Assembly (NCBI GenBank): GCA_963969395.1
Contig: OZ017797.1
Location: 34,100,001 to 34,164,000, forward strand
Direction: 5' to 3'
Length of the DNA: 64,000 bases
From: Pseudoscleropodium purum
Lineage: Eukaryota > Streptophyta > Bryopsida > Hypnales > Brachytheciaceae
The position numbers and the translations under genes are program-made. A model generated the notes under the pieces. The model was not told where the DNA came from and ran no database searches. It saw only the letters and a program-made list of their open reading frames with translations. Shown here one piece after another: positions 21,752 to 34,599 of the stretch; position 1 is the stretch's first letter; every line of letters begins with the position of its first letter.

Positions 21752-24540
21752 TTTAATTTTTTTTAGGCAGTGTATTTAGAATGCATGGTGAGCCAAAGGT
21801 TATACGTGCCTTTGCCTCACCCAATTTTTTTTTAAATTCCCACCCCTAAACACCAACCCAAACCCTCAATTTGTAATTTTAGATTTAATTTGGGATATGT
21901 AATCAATATAGGATATTGATGTATTTATCTTTTGTATCCACATCATATTTATAATTGTATCCAAGATCAATGGTTTAGATCATTTTATTTTTAGTAAGGA
22001 TCAACAATAAGGAGTTAGGTTCTTTTTAAGTTTCAAGATTTTCAAATTGGAGGGTGGAGAACCTCCAAGTTGGGTCACATTTTTCACATAATAGTAGAAA
22101 GTTATCTTCATTAAAGTAATGAAGCTAATTACATTCATGAAAATGGATGAATCCTATATTATATGGATGAAATTTTATTTATTCATCCAAAAGAGTGTTC
22201 ATTCATCTAAATAGAGTGATACCATTTATAGATTTGGTAGCAATGTAGTAGTTTTATCTATTGAAAAAGGAAGAATATCTTGCCAAATATTCTCTATAAA
22301 CAAATTTGAATTTCTTTTTTAGCACAAATTTGCTCTAGAAAAATCATTGATTCAATCATATAGTATTGTGGAATAAGGACCATTGGTCCAAATACAAATA
22401 GCCCATTTGGAGCAATGCTACACTCATTTGTCCCACTAGTGTGTAAAGCACTAATTTACAAAAGTTATATTATTTGTATAGCAATGAAATTAGTATTGGT
22501 TGGAATAAATACCAAATTGAAACAATTTTCACAAAAAATAAATTTTTGTAGTGATTTTAGATTTATAGGTGACATTAATTTTTCACTTTTATTGAGAGAA
22601 TAAACCAATGTAGTGTGGAGAGTGTTTTGATATTTTGATTTGTCATAACATTATTTACATTAGGTTTAGGATGAAAATTCATTTTTAATTTCTTGCATCA
22701 AGTCTAACAAATAAATCACTCAACATAGTAGAATTTTGTTAAAATGAATTGGGATTTTCTTTTAATGATAGCAAACTTACAATAATCAAATCTACTCATT
22801 GTCTTTATTCTAGCATTCCAATGACATTGTCTCTAAAAACACTAGTATCTAGAAGTTAAAAATTACATATATATTGAAGTTAAATGTTTGTGGAGACAAG
22901 TTTTTCCTTGAATTCACCCAACACAATTTTATATTTTATTGTTCATTATTATTGCTTGCTTAACATTTCAACAATTGTTTATTCTATATTCAATTGAAAT
23001 TAGATCATTGATTTTTTTTTTCAATTTTAAAGAACAATTTAGCAATCAAAGACATTCAAATTAAACTACACATTGTATCATGTACATAAAATTAATTTGT
23101 AAAGTTGAATGAACCATTGCTCTTATTGACATTTATTGAATTTTTTAATCTCAAATTTCTTGCAATCATACATTAGAGGATTTTGTATAGAATTTTTTTG
23201 CCATAGACCTTCAAAACTCCAAATGTTTCTCTAAAGAGATCACATCCACATATATACATAAATCACATAGATTAATCTTTAAATGCATAATCAACCATTT
23301 TGTGTTCAATGTCCTACTAGAGTCATCTTGTTAACAAATAGTTACACAAAAAGTGACACTTTGTCCCTATAGCAACACTAATCCACTTTTTGAAAAGGGT
23401 CATACTCAAATTTCCTTGCTATAACTATGAGTGCAATTTTTGTCACTATAAAAAGCTTTCTCATTTTATTTTAAAGTTGATGAAAGACTAATTTATAGCA
23501 ATCAATGGTCCACCTAGCACACACCATCAAAATTTAGTACAAACCAATTTTGGTTCTCTCCATATCCTACATTCACTATGAATGCAATTTGGCTCATTAA
23601 AAATGTGACAACTGTGACAAAAGAATGTTATACAATGTACTACCTTGTGTCTCTAGCAATCTTGCAATAATTATTAGTCGAGGCTCAATGTTCCAATATA
23701 TAGATTTTGTATTTGAGATTTAATTGTTAATTTATTTTTGGGAGAAGCAATCATTAGATAATATAAATTCAATGAATTGTATATTGTGTTTTCCAGATGG
23801 AATTAAGTGTGGAGTTTGTTGAAATGGTGTTCTATGGATAAAGTAGAATAATTCAATGCCATCAGTTACGCAATTCAAACATCTATCAAGATGATCACTC
23901 ATTTCCAATCACTTAAACAGTTTAGCCTATCTGTGACATAGGGGAGGTTGAGGTAAAAAATTTCTCTATGTAGAGAAATAGATTTATGAAGTTTCTCATA
24001 ATTTTTGACATCTTTTCGCTCAAAAACAAAATTATCATAAATTTTTTTCGTGAAGATTCTAATTGTTTCATTCTTGATAAGTAGGCAAACCAATTTCCAA
24101 CCATAGACTGGTTACAAAATCGATATAGGAGATCATCGTGGCTTTCAATGTACATATTGTGATCATTTTATGGTTTCAATGTATACCTCCCAAACATTTC
24201 TATTGCTCATGTTGTACATGAGCTATTACCTATGCATAGCTAATAAAAAATTCAGTAGTCTACGTTGTGAAAATGGGATGCCGATAAAAAATGAGTCCGC
24301 TCCTTTATTGGCCCCTTTCATTCCACCACACATTACCACAATCTTAGCACAATCCTTTAGCATCATGATGACAATGCACTTGGGGAGGGGACACCTCAAT
24401 GTGTATTTTAGCATAGGCCTACCCACGCTTTACCCATTTAGTCCTAAAAACTTTGAAAAATCATAGAAAATTCATTTCATGTCAGAATGCCTTCATTCTA
24501 CTTGCAAATGGCTTCTCTTGAAAATTTTATTCTCTTAAAA
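21752..24540. other. AT-rich spacer without recognisable genes
   Basis: All frames are short. CACTA-like termini in inverted form (TTTTTGTAGTG near 22541-22551; CACTATAAAAAGC near 23443) hint at decayed CACTA MITEs, but no convincing partner ends were found. Confidence 0.5.
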
Positions 24541-25640
24541 AAATAACATGAACTCACAAAATAGGTTCTCCAAGGTACCCAGATAGCAAATCTGGGTGGT
24601 AACATGCAGATCTACCTTACATACTAAATTTGAGCATAATTTAGCGCCAGGGTTGGACGGAGGGGAGTGAGGTCGGTGCATGTAAAAGGCAGTATAGCCA
24701 TGTTGGAACGTCAGAGAGGTCCGAAGTTTTTGCGGTAACTGCTTCTCATGTAAGTAAGTTAACACAAAGAAACAGCGCAACAATCACGGCAGCAACTGAA
24801 CCAACCAAGTGATTTTCCGCCGCAATTCTCAGTCTCTTGCAGAAGTGCAGCAGAAGACTGTCTGTCTGGCCGGTGTGAACTGTAATAACTTGAAACCCAC
24901 CTTTGGTGCCCGTGGTTGTACAATACAATGCATTTGATTCGATCTGCAAATGGATTGTAACTTACACGCATCGGTCGTTCAACGATTTCACTTTCTGTTT
25001 TTTTCTTTCCAAACAAAAAGGCACTCACACTACCGGCCGATCGAAGTACTGAACTGAACTGCGCTGAGCCATTCTGGTATCATTCATGCAATGACAGCCA
25101 GGGTGATAGAAATTGTGCAGAGAGGTACTGCAACTCAATGCTGGCGGAGGAAGACGGAAAGGATCCATTTCAGTACCCAAGAAGGACACCTTTGGGTACG
25201 TCAATGATACAGCAGGACTCCGATCGATGCTACATTATCCAATGCTCAGTGTCTTCTGCAGCATTAGTTATAGCAACAGCTTCAGCACGCGCAAATAATT
25301 CAGCAGCCAGGAATATTACATGATTTATACTGCAAATCATTGCCAATGCCAAAAAACTTTTTTAGGGTAGACAGCATCTCGTTGGCATGAGTCGCTGCCG
25401 TGGAAGGTTTGATCCAGTTTTGTGCCGCACTACTCCGAAACTCAATGCTTTTCATTCCGGAAAATAGCAGCGAAACCTGAGGTGAGTAAAAAACAAGTCA
25501 CAAACGACAAAACGTGGGGTCAACTTGGCTACTAACATTAGATCATTTTCAACGAGAAGTGACACAATTCTACATCTCTTGAATGAAAAACAGCGGAGTT
25601 TGTTCTAGTGCTGGTGGAAGAGCTGGGTAGCCCAAATTTA
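24541..25640. other. GC-richer island with no assignable gene
   Basis: Composition rises sharply compared with both sides. A minus-strand frame at 24746-24949 ends with a hydrophobic stretch (VGSVAAVIVALFLCVNLL) that could be a membrane tail, but no upstream exon or family could be identified. It may be a decayed gene or an unrecognised exon. Confidence 0.3.
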
Positions 25641-26302
25641 GACATAGTAGTCTGGTAGAAAAAGGGAGCAAATAGAATTTTTCTTACAATGAAAGAAATA
25701 GTGGGGATGGAAAATAAAAAATAAAAAATTCATTGACATTTCTAATCTTTGGTCTGCACAAACTAACTTAGTCTTGAGAAAAAAAATGAAAATTTGTATT
25801 TTTTTAAATTTCAAAACTACAAGGTTCAATCTAGTGTAATTAAGAACAAAAAATAATTAGAATGATTCCAAATTTTTTGAAAATGTTCCAAATAATATGC
25901 TAATAATATCAATCATAGAATTCAAAAATTGATGCATAAATAAATTTTTAAATTTTTTGTAGGATTCAATTTAGTCAATTTGGGCTTTTTTGTAAATTCC
26001 TTCTATTTGAAAATGTGCATAAATTTGAGAGTGTTTTTTATTTTTCCTTTTTTTAAATGAAAATTTTTACATTTGCCTTAGATTCTAATAAAAAAAATTT
26101 AGGGGGGGGAAGCATGATTCAACTTCTTTTATTTTTTCTTCTCCATAAGTTATGTTTTTATTTTATAATCCCAATAGTCTAATTAATTATGGACTTATTC
26201 ATGAATTATGGACTTTCTCTATGAGTTGATCATCCAAAATTTTCATGATCTAAAAATCCAATGGTTAATATTTTCCACAATTCATTCCATGCATATTAGA
26301 CA

Positions 26303-26729
26303 CATTAGAGAAGATTTGAGGCCAAAAGAAGACTGTGAGTTCTCCAACCCCGATAACATTCTAGTAGTGCAGTCTAATGTAGCCAAGAGAGTGCCACGTC
26401 ATTTTTGCCTCCCCCCCCAATTTATTTTCAACTCTTTTTTGCATTTTAAGAATTTTTTTATTTTTTTTAAACTTTTTTTTGACAGCCAACCATACCCTTC
26501 ATTGCAGGGAACAACGACGGGAAAACCCCTGAAAATCATGGTTGTCATACTGGACAAATTACTATTCATTTCGTGTTCTGTAGGATGAGTTATTATTCAT
26601 CAAATGTACCTCTTAGGTACATTTGATGAATAATAACTCGTCCTACAGAACACGAAATGAGTAGTAACTTGTCCAGTATGACAACCATGTTGAAAATGGG
26701 TTGTTATTGCCTTCAAATCTTCTCTAATG
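26303..26729. mobile_element. MITE with CATTAGAG... terminal inverted repeats
   Basis: The left end is CATTAGAGAAGATTTGAGGCC; the reverse complement of the right end is CATTAGAGAAGATTTGAAGGC. The related sequence at about 27635-27660 lacks the insert, which defines its borders. No target duplication is evident at this insertion. Elements at 36464-36703 and 42193-42516 share similar ends. Confidence 0.75.
26537..26690. repeat. Near-perfect inverted repeat: 74-bp arms, 5-bp loop
   Basis: Arms 26537-26610 and 26616-26689 are complementary with three differences; the loop is TCTTA. In a plus-strand transcript two of the three differences are G-U pairs and one is an A-C mismatch. TGAAAAT lies on both sides (26530-26536 and 26691-26697), which looks like a 7-bp target duplication, so this is probably a small foldback transposon inserted in the MITE at 26303-26729. 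Confidence 0.9.
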
Positions 26730-26858
26730 AAGTAATCCTTACTTTTGTATAGTTAAAATTAAAAATTTCAAAGACATTCATGTGCAAAAAATTATCAAAG
26801 TGGGATAATTTATTGAAGTCATCTATTGTCAAGTCGTTGCTAGGCCTTGAGGGCTTAA

Positions 26859-27772
26859 CCCCTTGAGGACTAAAAAGACACAATGTGTATTCTTCAAATT
26901 TTCAATGACAAATTCTCATTTTAGTAAAGAAAATCTCAATATTTTGTAAACTATAAACTTGTAGAATAACAAATTTACATACTTGTTGCATTTTTTTAAT
27001 TTTCAAAATTTCAAAGTAGAAAGTACTTCAAAATTTATTTAGAAAATGTAGTCTAATAGAAAAAAGGAGCAAACATGATAACCTTTTCACAAAGAAAGAG
27101 ATAGTAGAGATGAAAAAAATAAATTTGGAGGACATATCTAGTCTTTAATTTGCATGAAAAAACTGATATTAGAGGAAAAAAATTAATTTGTATTTTTATC
27201 TATTTTTAAGATACAAGGTTCAATTTGGTGTAATTAAGAATTAAAAAAATAATTAGAATGATTCCAAATTTTTTGAGGATGTTTTCAAAAAATATACTAA
27301 TAATATCAATTATAAAATTTCAAAAATTGACGCTTATATATGTTGTTTTTTAAATTTGTAGGATCAAATTTGGTTGATTTTGGCTTTCTATTCCTTTTGT
27401 TTGAAAATGTGTACAAATTTGAGAGAATATTTTATTATCTATTTTTGAAAGTGAAAAAATAATAAATTTGGCTTAGAATCCAATACATTTTTTTGGTGTG
27501 TGTGTAAAAAATCATTATTCATTTTTTTATAATTTTTCTTCTCCAAAAATTGTATTTTATGCCTATGAAGTTGATCATCCAAAATAGTTATAATCTAAAA
27601 ATTCAGTGGTCAATATTTTCGACAATAAATTCTATGCATAATAGATATAGTAGTCTTTACTTTTATATTGTTTAAATTAAAATTTTCAAGCACATCTATG
27701 TGCAAAAAAATATCAAAGTGAGACAATTCATTGAAAACCTCCATTGTTAAAAAATTGTTAGGACTTGAGGGG
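26859..27772. mobile_element. TTAA-flanked non-autonomous element, 914 bp
   Basis: TTAA (26855-26858) precedes CCCCTTGAGGACTAAAAA, and ...TTAGGACTTGAGGGG precedes TTAA (27773-27776). The reverse complement of the right end is CCCCTCAAGTCCTAACAA. The interior is AT-rich with no long frame. TTAA targets with CCC-starting ends are the signature of piggyBac-type transposition (family knowledge); since TTAA is its own reverse complement, inclusion in the inverted repeat cannot be excluded. Confidence 0.65.
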
Positions 27773-29422
27773 TTAACTCTAAAAGGATGGATTTGTCATT
27801 GTGAAAATCATCCTTCTTGGTAGTTTGAGTCATTTGCTTAAGAAAAACCAAGAGCACTCATTGGAGGTCAAATTACTATATAAGAATTCTCATTTTTGCT
27901 CAAAATTTCAAAAATGAACTTATGCTCTTTTGTCATACAAAGAAGGATTCTTTGTCATTCATTGGACTACTTTAGTTTATAACATCTTTATAGGGTTAAT
28001 CTTGTACGAGTTTAGATTTGAGACACCTATGTATACCTATACAAAATATTGTTCTCATAGTGAAAGAAGTTTTAAAACTAGGAAGAAATTCAAAAATGAT
28101 CAATTATCTTTACACTTAAAGAGAAAATTTATTTTCAGGTCATAATTAGACTGTGAGAGTGATTCTAATCTTAGTTAGCTTTATATTATCCAAAAATTTA
28201 AAGAAATTCATTGGAATCATACAGATACAGATACAATAATACTCACTTGATGGGATTGATTGACAATTCTTGTGCCGAATATATTTTAATTTATTTTGAA
28301 ACATTATTTGTTTAAGAGATACCAAATGCATTAATACTTATCAAGGCTTTGATTTTCACTATATAAAAAATTTCCAACTTTGGACCCATCCTAGTATGTA
28401 TACAATAAATGTATTCTTCTAAGTATAATGAAATCTATAATTTTCATGAAAATATTCAATTATAGAATTATTAAAATATAATTTTTAACCCTGACAATCC
28501 AACCAATAATTCTTTACGGGAGATGTTAGTAGTGGATATGTTAAATAGACTCACAATATATTTATTACTATTGTAAATTTTTGGATTTAATGTTAATATC
28601 ATCACCATTATATCCATCATCATCACTTAGTATGAAACAAGTGAATTATGTGTATTGAGTAGAATATTGTCGTTAAATTGGTAATCTTTTTCTATGAAAG
28701 GGTACAAATGGAATTTTTTGTATCACCCTTTTTAAGAAAAATTATTATATTTTTTCTAGGTATAAATATATTTGATTTTGAAAATTACTAAAAATAGTGC
28801 AAAATGTTTTGAATTGATTGATCAATATAGGTCTAGCAAGTCAGTCCTCTTTCTTGTAGATGATATATTCTAATCAATCAAAAAAAAAATATTCATTTGG
28901 CATAATGTATGAAAGCAAGAAACACTTACTCCACAATGTGTACTTTGTTGCATAATTAATTCAAATGCAAAGTATAAAATTTGGGGCATGGAGTCAATTT
29001 ATATGAAATTAATATAGGGAGTGTGTTATACAACCTCAAATTTTAATCATTTAAAAAAAATTTAAATCACATACTATTCCAAGATTAATTTTCTTATTTT
29101 GTAAAAATTGGTTGTTTGATGGATTCTAGCATTTTGGAATATCCAAAACAACGAGTCACGTAGAATTTTAGAGAGAAGGTTCCTCCATTAGGATTACATC
29201 TATTTGTAGAGGGATTTATAATAGAAGTACTTTACTTAACTTCCTCATAGGTGCAAAGAAGGCTATCTTGCATGTACATTTTCAAAATATCCAAATATAT
29301 TTTCTATAATTTCATTAGTTGAATTTTATTTCTATAAATTTTTAGAAATGGAATATATTTTGTACCATTTTTTTGAAAGTTTTGTTATTTTTTACCAATT
29401 TAAACATCAAAGCATCCTTTAA
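27773..29422. other. AT-rich spacer with one dispersed-repeat copy (27800-28140)
   Basis: The first part is related to 10100-10440 (TCATTGGAGGTCAAATTACTATA, GGATTCTTTGTCATTCATTGGACT). The remainder holds nothing recognisable. Confidence 0.5.
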
Positions 29423-30342
29423 CCCCTAAAGTCCCAAGGTCATTTTTTTGTCAAAAATCACTCAAAACTGCCATTTTTGCTGTGTTTATCCAAGAAAACT
29501 AAAAAAAATCATTTTTTTAGAATCTAACCGTAGGATCTCGTACTTCACTTGTCTGAGCTCATTTGGTAAAAATTTCATGAAGTCTGACCATATAGATTGG
29601 AAGATATTAGCATTCAAAGTTGAAAAAAATAAGTTGAACATTAGCCTACAATTTCAGATGACTTTGACCGTCATTTGAAGAATTTTTTTGCATTACAAAC
29701 TTTGAATTAAAAAAAATTTATGTTGAAGAATTGAATTGAAAGTCTAGGAAAAAAAATTCCAAAAAAAAACACTTGATTTTCATTCTTTAAAAAAATGTTA
29801 AGTACAAGTAGGTTCAAGATTGGAAAAAAAACTAAATTGTTAATAACTCCAAGATGGATTGAAAGACAATAATCCCAATGGTGAGATTGTGTTAGAAATT
29901 AAACACAACAATTTGAAAAAAAAAATTGTGAAAAAATGTGAAAATTGCATTAAAAAATGAATCCTACAAGTTATTTTTTTTAGAAGATGCTGAAATTGCC
30001 TAAAAAACAAGATTGTCCTTAACTTTCTCATTATTAGTCCAAATAGAACGAAACAAAGCTTAACATGTCAACAAAAATAAAACATTTCAGGGAAAAGAAA
30101 TATTTAAAATTTATTTTGATTTTTTGCAATTTTTTTTGTGTTGCCCATTGAATTCAGTTTCAGGATTTTTGTGGTATAACTTTTGCTCCCAAGCACCAAT
30201 TGAAAAAAAAATTATATTCCCACATAGATAATCAGTTTTTCTATCTTATGGGAAAGTTTAAAAACAATGCACCAAAATTTGAGGTCACAAGAACCTACTC
30301 GAAATTTGATGTCCCCTAAGGGGACAAATAGGAATTTAGGGG
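29423..30342. mobile_element. TTAA-flanked element, family A (920 bp)
   Basis: The left flank is TTAA (29419-29422) followed by CCCCTAAAGTCCCAAGG; the right end is AATTTAGGGG followed by TTAA (30343-30346). Its left 250 bp align with the elements at 35428 and 45050 (CAAAACTGCCATTT, GTAGGATCT-GTA, AAAAATTTCA, ATATTAGCATTCAAAGT). A compact hairpin TGTCCCCTAAGGGGACA lies at 30310-30326, near the right end. There is no transposase frame. Confidence 0.75.
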
Positions 30343-30957
30343 TTAAGGTGAAATCTTACATTACCTAATTTGATTTGTGCATAAATTTTAGAGATCATTT
30401 TTTCCTATGCCTAAAAATTTTGAAAATAGTATATATATAATATCTTCATTATCATACATATTTTATTTTGGTATTTAAATATTTTTCCAAAAGTTTAATA
30501 TAGTGTTTCCAATACTAACTACTTTCCTAAATTTCCAAAATGAACAAATATTTTGTGCCTTTAAACTAACAATAATTTGCGCTACAAATCCTATTGCAAT
30601 ACTTCACAAAGTTTAGTTTGAGATTATTGAGAGAATTTATTTTGGATAATTTTACAATCTCTTAGGACATAGAGCTATCCTAAGAGTTACAAAAGTCACC
30701 CTTTCCTTGATTTTTAGCTTGCTTCTAATTTTGAATTGCATTTGAATTTTGATTCAATTTGAATATATTCATTGGATTGTCAACAAGGCATGATTGCATA
30801 CAATTTAATCACGCTTGGTTTCTTTTTTCCCAAATTGAGGTTTAAGTCTCACTCTTGTAAAGTCATTATATCATAATACACTACATTGTTGAAAGTATTC
30901 CAATGAGAAGATGATGCAAAATTAGGCAAATTACCAGAATATAATATTGATCCTAAA
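30343..30957. other. AT-rich spacer, nothing recognised
   Basis: No frame, repeat or RNA gene was detected in this stretch. Confidence 0.5.
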
Positions 30958-31400
30958 AGGACACACTATCAATCTATCAATTCTAAAATAGTCAACCAAA
31001 AATGATCAAATTTCAAGATGAATAGGTAGTTTTTTTTGTTTCTATATTTTTTTCTTAAATAGACTTTGGAAGTCATTCGTAGGACACACTACCACCAATA
31101 TAGTGAACCAAAAATTATCATATTTCAAGATAAATAGGTGCATTCTTTGTACATCTATAGTTTCTTCAAAATGACTTTGAAAGCCATTTATAAGACACAC
31201 TACCCCCAATACAGTCAACTAAAAATGATCCTATTTCAAGGTAAATAGGTGCATTCTTTTTACAAGTACAATTTCTCTAAAACAACTTTGAAAGCCAATC
31301 ATGGGATACACTACCACCAACATAGTCAACCAAAAATGATCAAATTCCAAGATGAATAGGTGCATTCTTTGGTTTTACAATTTCTTTGAAAGTCATTCAT
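30958..31400. repeat. Tandem repeat, about four copies of a 110-123 bp unit
   Basis: Units start at about 30958, 31081, 31192 and 31303 with GGACACACTACC-CCAA, followed by TAGTCAACCAAAAATGATCA, TTTCAAGATGAATAGGTGCATTCTTT and CTTTGAAAGTCATTCAT. A fifth, truncated start is seen near 31395. Non-coding. Confidence 0.85.
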
Positions 31401-31499
31401 TGGACACTTTTAATCCTCCTTGTGCATATTGCGTTACTAAGCTATTTAGCTCGTCTCATGCTATTTTTTTCCAGCATGTCACATTACTTCACATACTTT

Positions 31500-34090
31500 A
31501 ATTACTTTCCATTTTGAGCTTTCCATCAATCCCATGCAGATACTGAAATCCAAACTTCTAGCGCATAGTAGACATCAGCAGCAACTCCACCCACAAAGCC
31601 CACCGAGTCCTGCATGCAGAGAATGTGGAGAACTCCCAGCAGCAAGCGAGGAGGCAGGGATACTATCTCATTCCGGTCCTCCGGATGAGGTGACGATGCA
31701 AGCGTGGTAACCCAAGATCGATCCAGCGAAGCTCCCACATGCCGTGAACTGAAATCAGATCGAATAACTTACCGATTCAGCATCCACGAATCAACGAGAA
31801 CGTGCTATCATAACGTAGCAGTGGCGTTAGCTGACGGGAAGGAAAGGTTTTTTTAATCTTACTTTTTTAGTTTGAAAGAATTGGCGTGTTCGTTTGAATG
31901 GGAAGCTTGGTAAGCGATTGCAAGAGCACATGGTTATCACAACAGTTTTTTTGTTTTTGTTTTTTTTATATCTTGATCGAGCTTACAAATTTCAAGGCCG
32001 AAAAGTCATACGTTGGAACTTTGCAGTACAGTATAGTAGAGCAAACAAGCAGTTACTCTACCTACGCTACTAACTTACAAGAGGGTTTAACTTATTGCAA
32101 AAAGGTCTGTCGATGCGAAGCCTTTCATTAGCTGGTCCTTAACTTCGATCCAGAGCCAACAAATCGGAAGTGGGGCAGCAGCTTCGGCACCAGAATATCT
32201 AGGGACCCACACGGGGGTCAGAACCATGCGACTGGAAATATCGACTGCAGGTGCGAAGAAACTAACCCCGAGAAACAAGATGAGCTCCGGAAAAAGGAGC
32301 AATTGATGAGTGGCAAACAGTAGTGCCCCTCCAAGTGAGGCAGGGTGGAGGGGTGGACTGCCCCCCTCCTTCAGTTCAGTTTGCCCCCGCCCCCCTTGGA
32401 CGGATGGAGGATGATGAATGGGGTCCTCGCAGCTTGTTCCCATGTTGTTGTTGTTGCTATTCGTTCCCTTCGCTTGTTCCCGACACTTGTTCTTGACGCC
32501 TGTTTCGGCAACTCAGTCCTACCCCCGATGGAACATGTAGTGGAGTAGGTTGCGGGCAAAATCTTGCATTTGGACAATTCATTTGTGTCAAAAAAAATCA
32601 AGGCAAACAAAGAAATAAGCGGAAAAACATGTCTAGAAATCCCCTGATTTGAATGCAAGGAACAGAAACACAGATAGTGCACGACCTATGAGCTGTTAAA
32701 GCAGTGTAACACAATTATAGTGACTTGCTTTCAACTATAACACTGGTGCAGCAGTGATATTGTCATTCCAGATGTGCGGGAACTCACGGCGAATTCACAG
32801 CGACAAGAGGAGCGGGCAACCATCAGGGATTGATAACAGCCAGGGGAACGACCCGAGGAAAAAAGGTTCCTTCCACGCTTCATCCGTCGGCTTCATCCAT
32901 GGGGTCAGTTCACCCAGCCCTCCAATGGGGTGCCTGACCGACGATGGTGGATGCTAGCCAGCTAGCTGCTTCAATGAACCAAGGGTGGTTGCTGCTGACT
33001 TTGTCGCGCGGTCTGCGCCATTGAAACGCGCAGGCTTTGCGCCTGCAAACCCGCTCGCCGTGGTTTCGCGCGCAGTTGGATAGTTGGTTGGTTGGTCACC
33101 CGCGGTGGCATCCATTTGTCAACCCTGCCCTTCAGTGCCCTGTCGCCCTGCTGGGATGGCTCATGGTGGACAATTTGGCAGTTTGATGTCCACCAGCTTC
33201 GGTGAATTGGTGACTCATCACGCAACTGCCCCACAGAAACTAATCCAGGATTCCAGGGTCAATTTCCAGTTGCGGAAGCGGTTTGCAAGTTGCAATCAGC
33301 AGTCGAAGTTGGTGAAGTTTTGACATGACTGACTGCCGCGATTGGACATGCCTGCAAATGGAAATGGGCCGGGATCCCACATTCCCACCAGGTCACCATT
33401 TCAAAGATTGGCAATGGCATCTTGCGTGTTGCGGTTGCAAAACTTGTCACTGCTAGCCTTTGATTTTATGAATCCCCTCACCCCCACCCACGTCTGAGAT
33501 CGATGTATGGAATGGATGGTACCATGGATTGGGCTGCAGTAGACCAGGGAAGGCACTGTAGATTAGGAGGTCCAGGTCGATCAGCCAAGAAAGACCTGAC
33601 GGATGAGGCAGTGAAATCTGGAAATACGTGGTAACTTGGATTAAGGTTACAACTAAGTTAACAAGCAGATGCTCTTGGATTAAGTGAACGCTTAAATGAG
33701 GGATCGCATTCTGTACTGTCGTACTTTAAACAGGCATCACGGTATACTCCAATATCAGTAGATGCCTAGATCGGAATCTGGATCGAGAATCTTCCGGAAA
33801 TATGTAGATTTGAGTTGTACTGTGAATCTCCATTCTGGCTCGGAGATGGATCATTTAAATTGAAACTTATCACTCGAATTTAGTCGCTTCCCTAAAGTTA
33901 ACCGAACTTGTCCTCAGCGGAGCAGCTCCACCGCAAACTCCATGTGAAACGTCACTGCGACTGTAGCAGAAATGTGACAGTTTTAGAGCTTCACTGCCTC
34001 ACCGCTGTGGCCTATGGCTTTCTGATTTTCCTGTGCAACGTTATAACGTTATAATGCTCCGCTCATACTATTGTTGAGGTCTTTTGAGAC
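31500..34090. other. GC-richer island, possible decayed gene or non-coding transcript
   Basis: This 2.6-kb block stands out from AT-rich flanks. A minus-strand frame at 31526-31738 has protein-like composition (DRNEIVSLPPRLLLGVLHIL and GFVGGVAADVYYALEVW) and follows a TTTCAG acceptor-like site, so it could be a terminal exon or an exon relic, but upstream frames are closed. Frames at 32087-32443 and 32971-33323 show no family features. No confident gene call is possible. Confidence 0.35.
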
Positions 34091-34599
34091 CACGCTAGAG
34101 CTCAGGCAATGAATCAAATCTTTTGTCTATGGTGGAATTATTCCCTCTTACGACGTCTTTGATGATGTAAAACAAGTTGGATAAGGTGTTGCTAAGGAAT
34201 GAAGCATGGGTTGCACTAAAAAGAAGAAGCGGAGACACTATTGTGACTAGCCTACATCTTTGTTCTATGAGAAACCATTTCATATTTTTTTTCATGTTGA
34301 AGTAGTTGAGCTGCCCTAAGAGCATCATCAATCCAACTTTCTGAACAACTCACTAAAATTATCTCACTATCTTTTATTTGGTGTTAAATTAGAATGTGTG
34401 ATTACTATCATTGGAAACCCATGGAAAATTTCATTAAATAGAGACAATAAAATTTGGATTTGAAATTGAACAAACAAAATAAAAACAATGAAAAAGAAGT
34501 TCAAAGACAAGATTTTTGATGAGCCACAAAAATCACACTAAAACAAGGCAATGACACTTCAAATTTTTAATATGAGGTTAAAGGACATAATATGTGTAA

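Larger units (their letters stand above)
25640..26854. mobile_element. Left-truncated copy of the 26859 TTAA element, carrying nested insertions
   Basis: From about 25648 this segment aligns with 27048-27772 (shared blocks such as CAAGGTTCAAT-T-GTGTAATTAAGAA and AATAATTAGAATGATTCCAAATTTTTTGA). It ends ...CCTTGAGGGC directly against the TTAA at 26855-26858. The matching left terminal 190 bp are missing. It is longer than its partner because a 427-bp MITE (26303-26729) lies inside it; the partner shows the empty site. Confidence 0.7.

Noticed and set aside
32087..32443. 118-codon minus-strand frame
   Set aside because: Its product shows no recognisable domain and the opposite strand is equally open.
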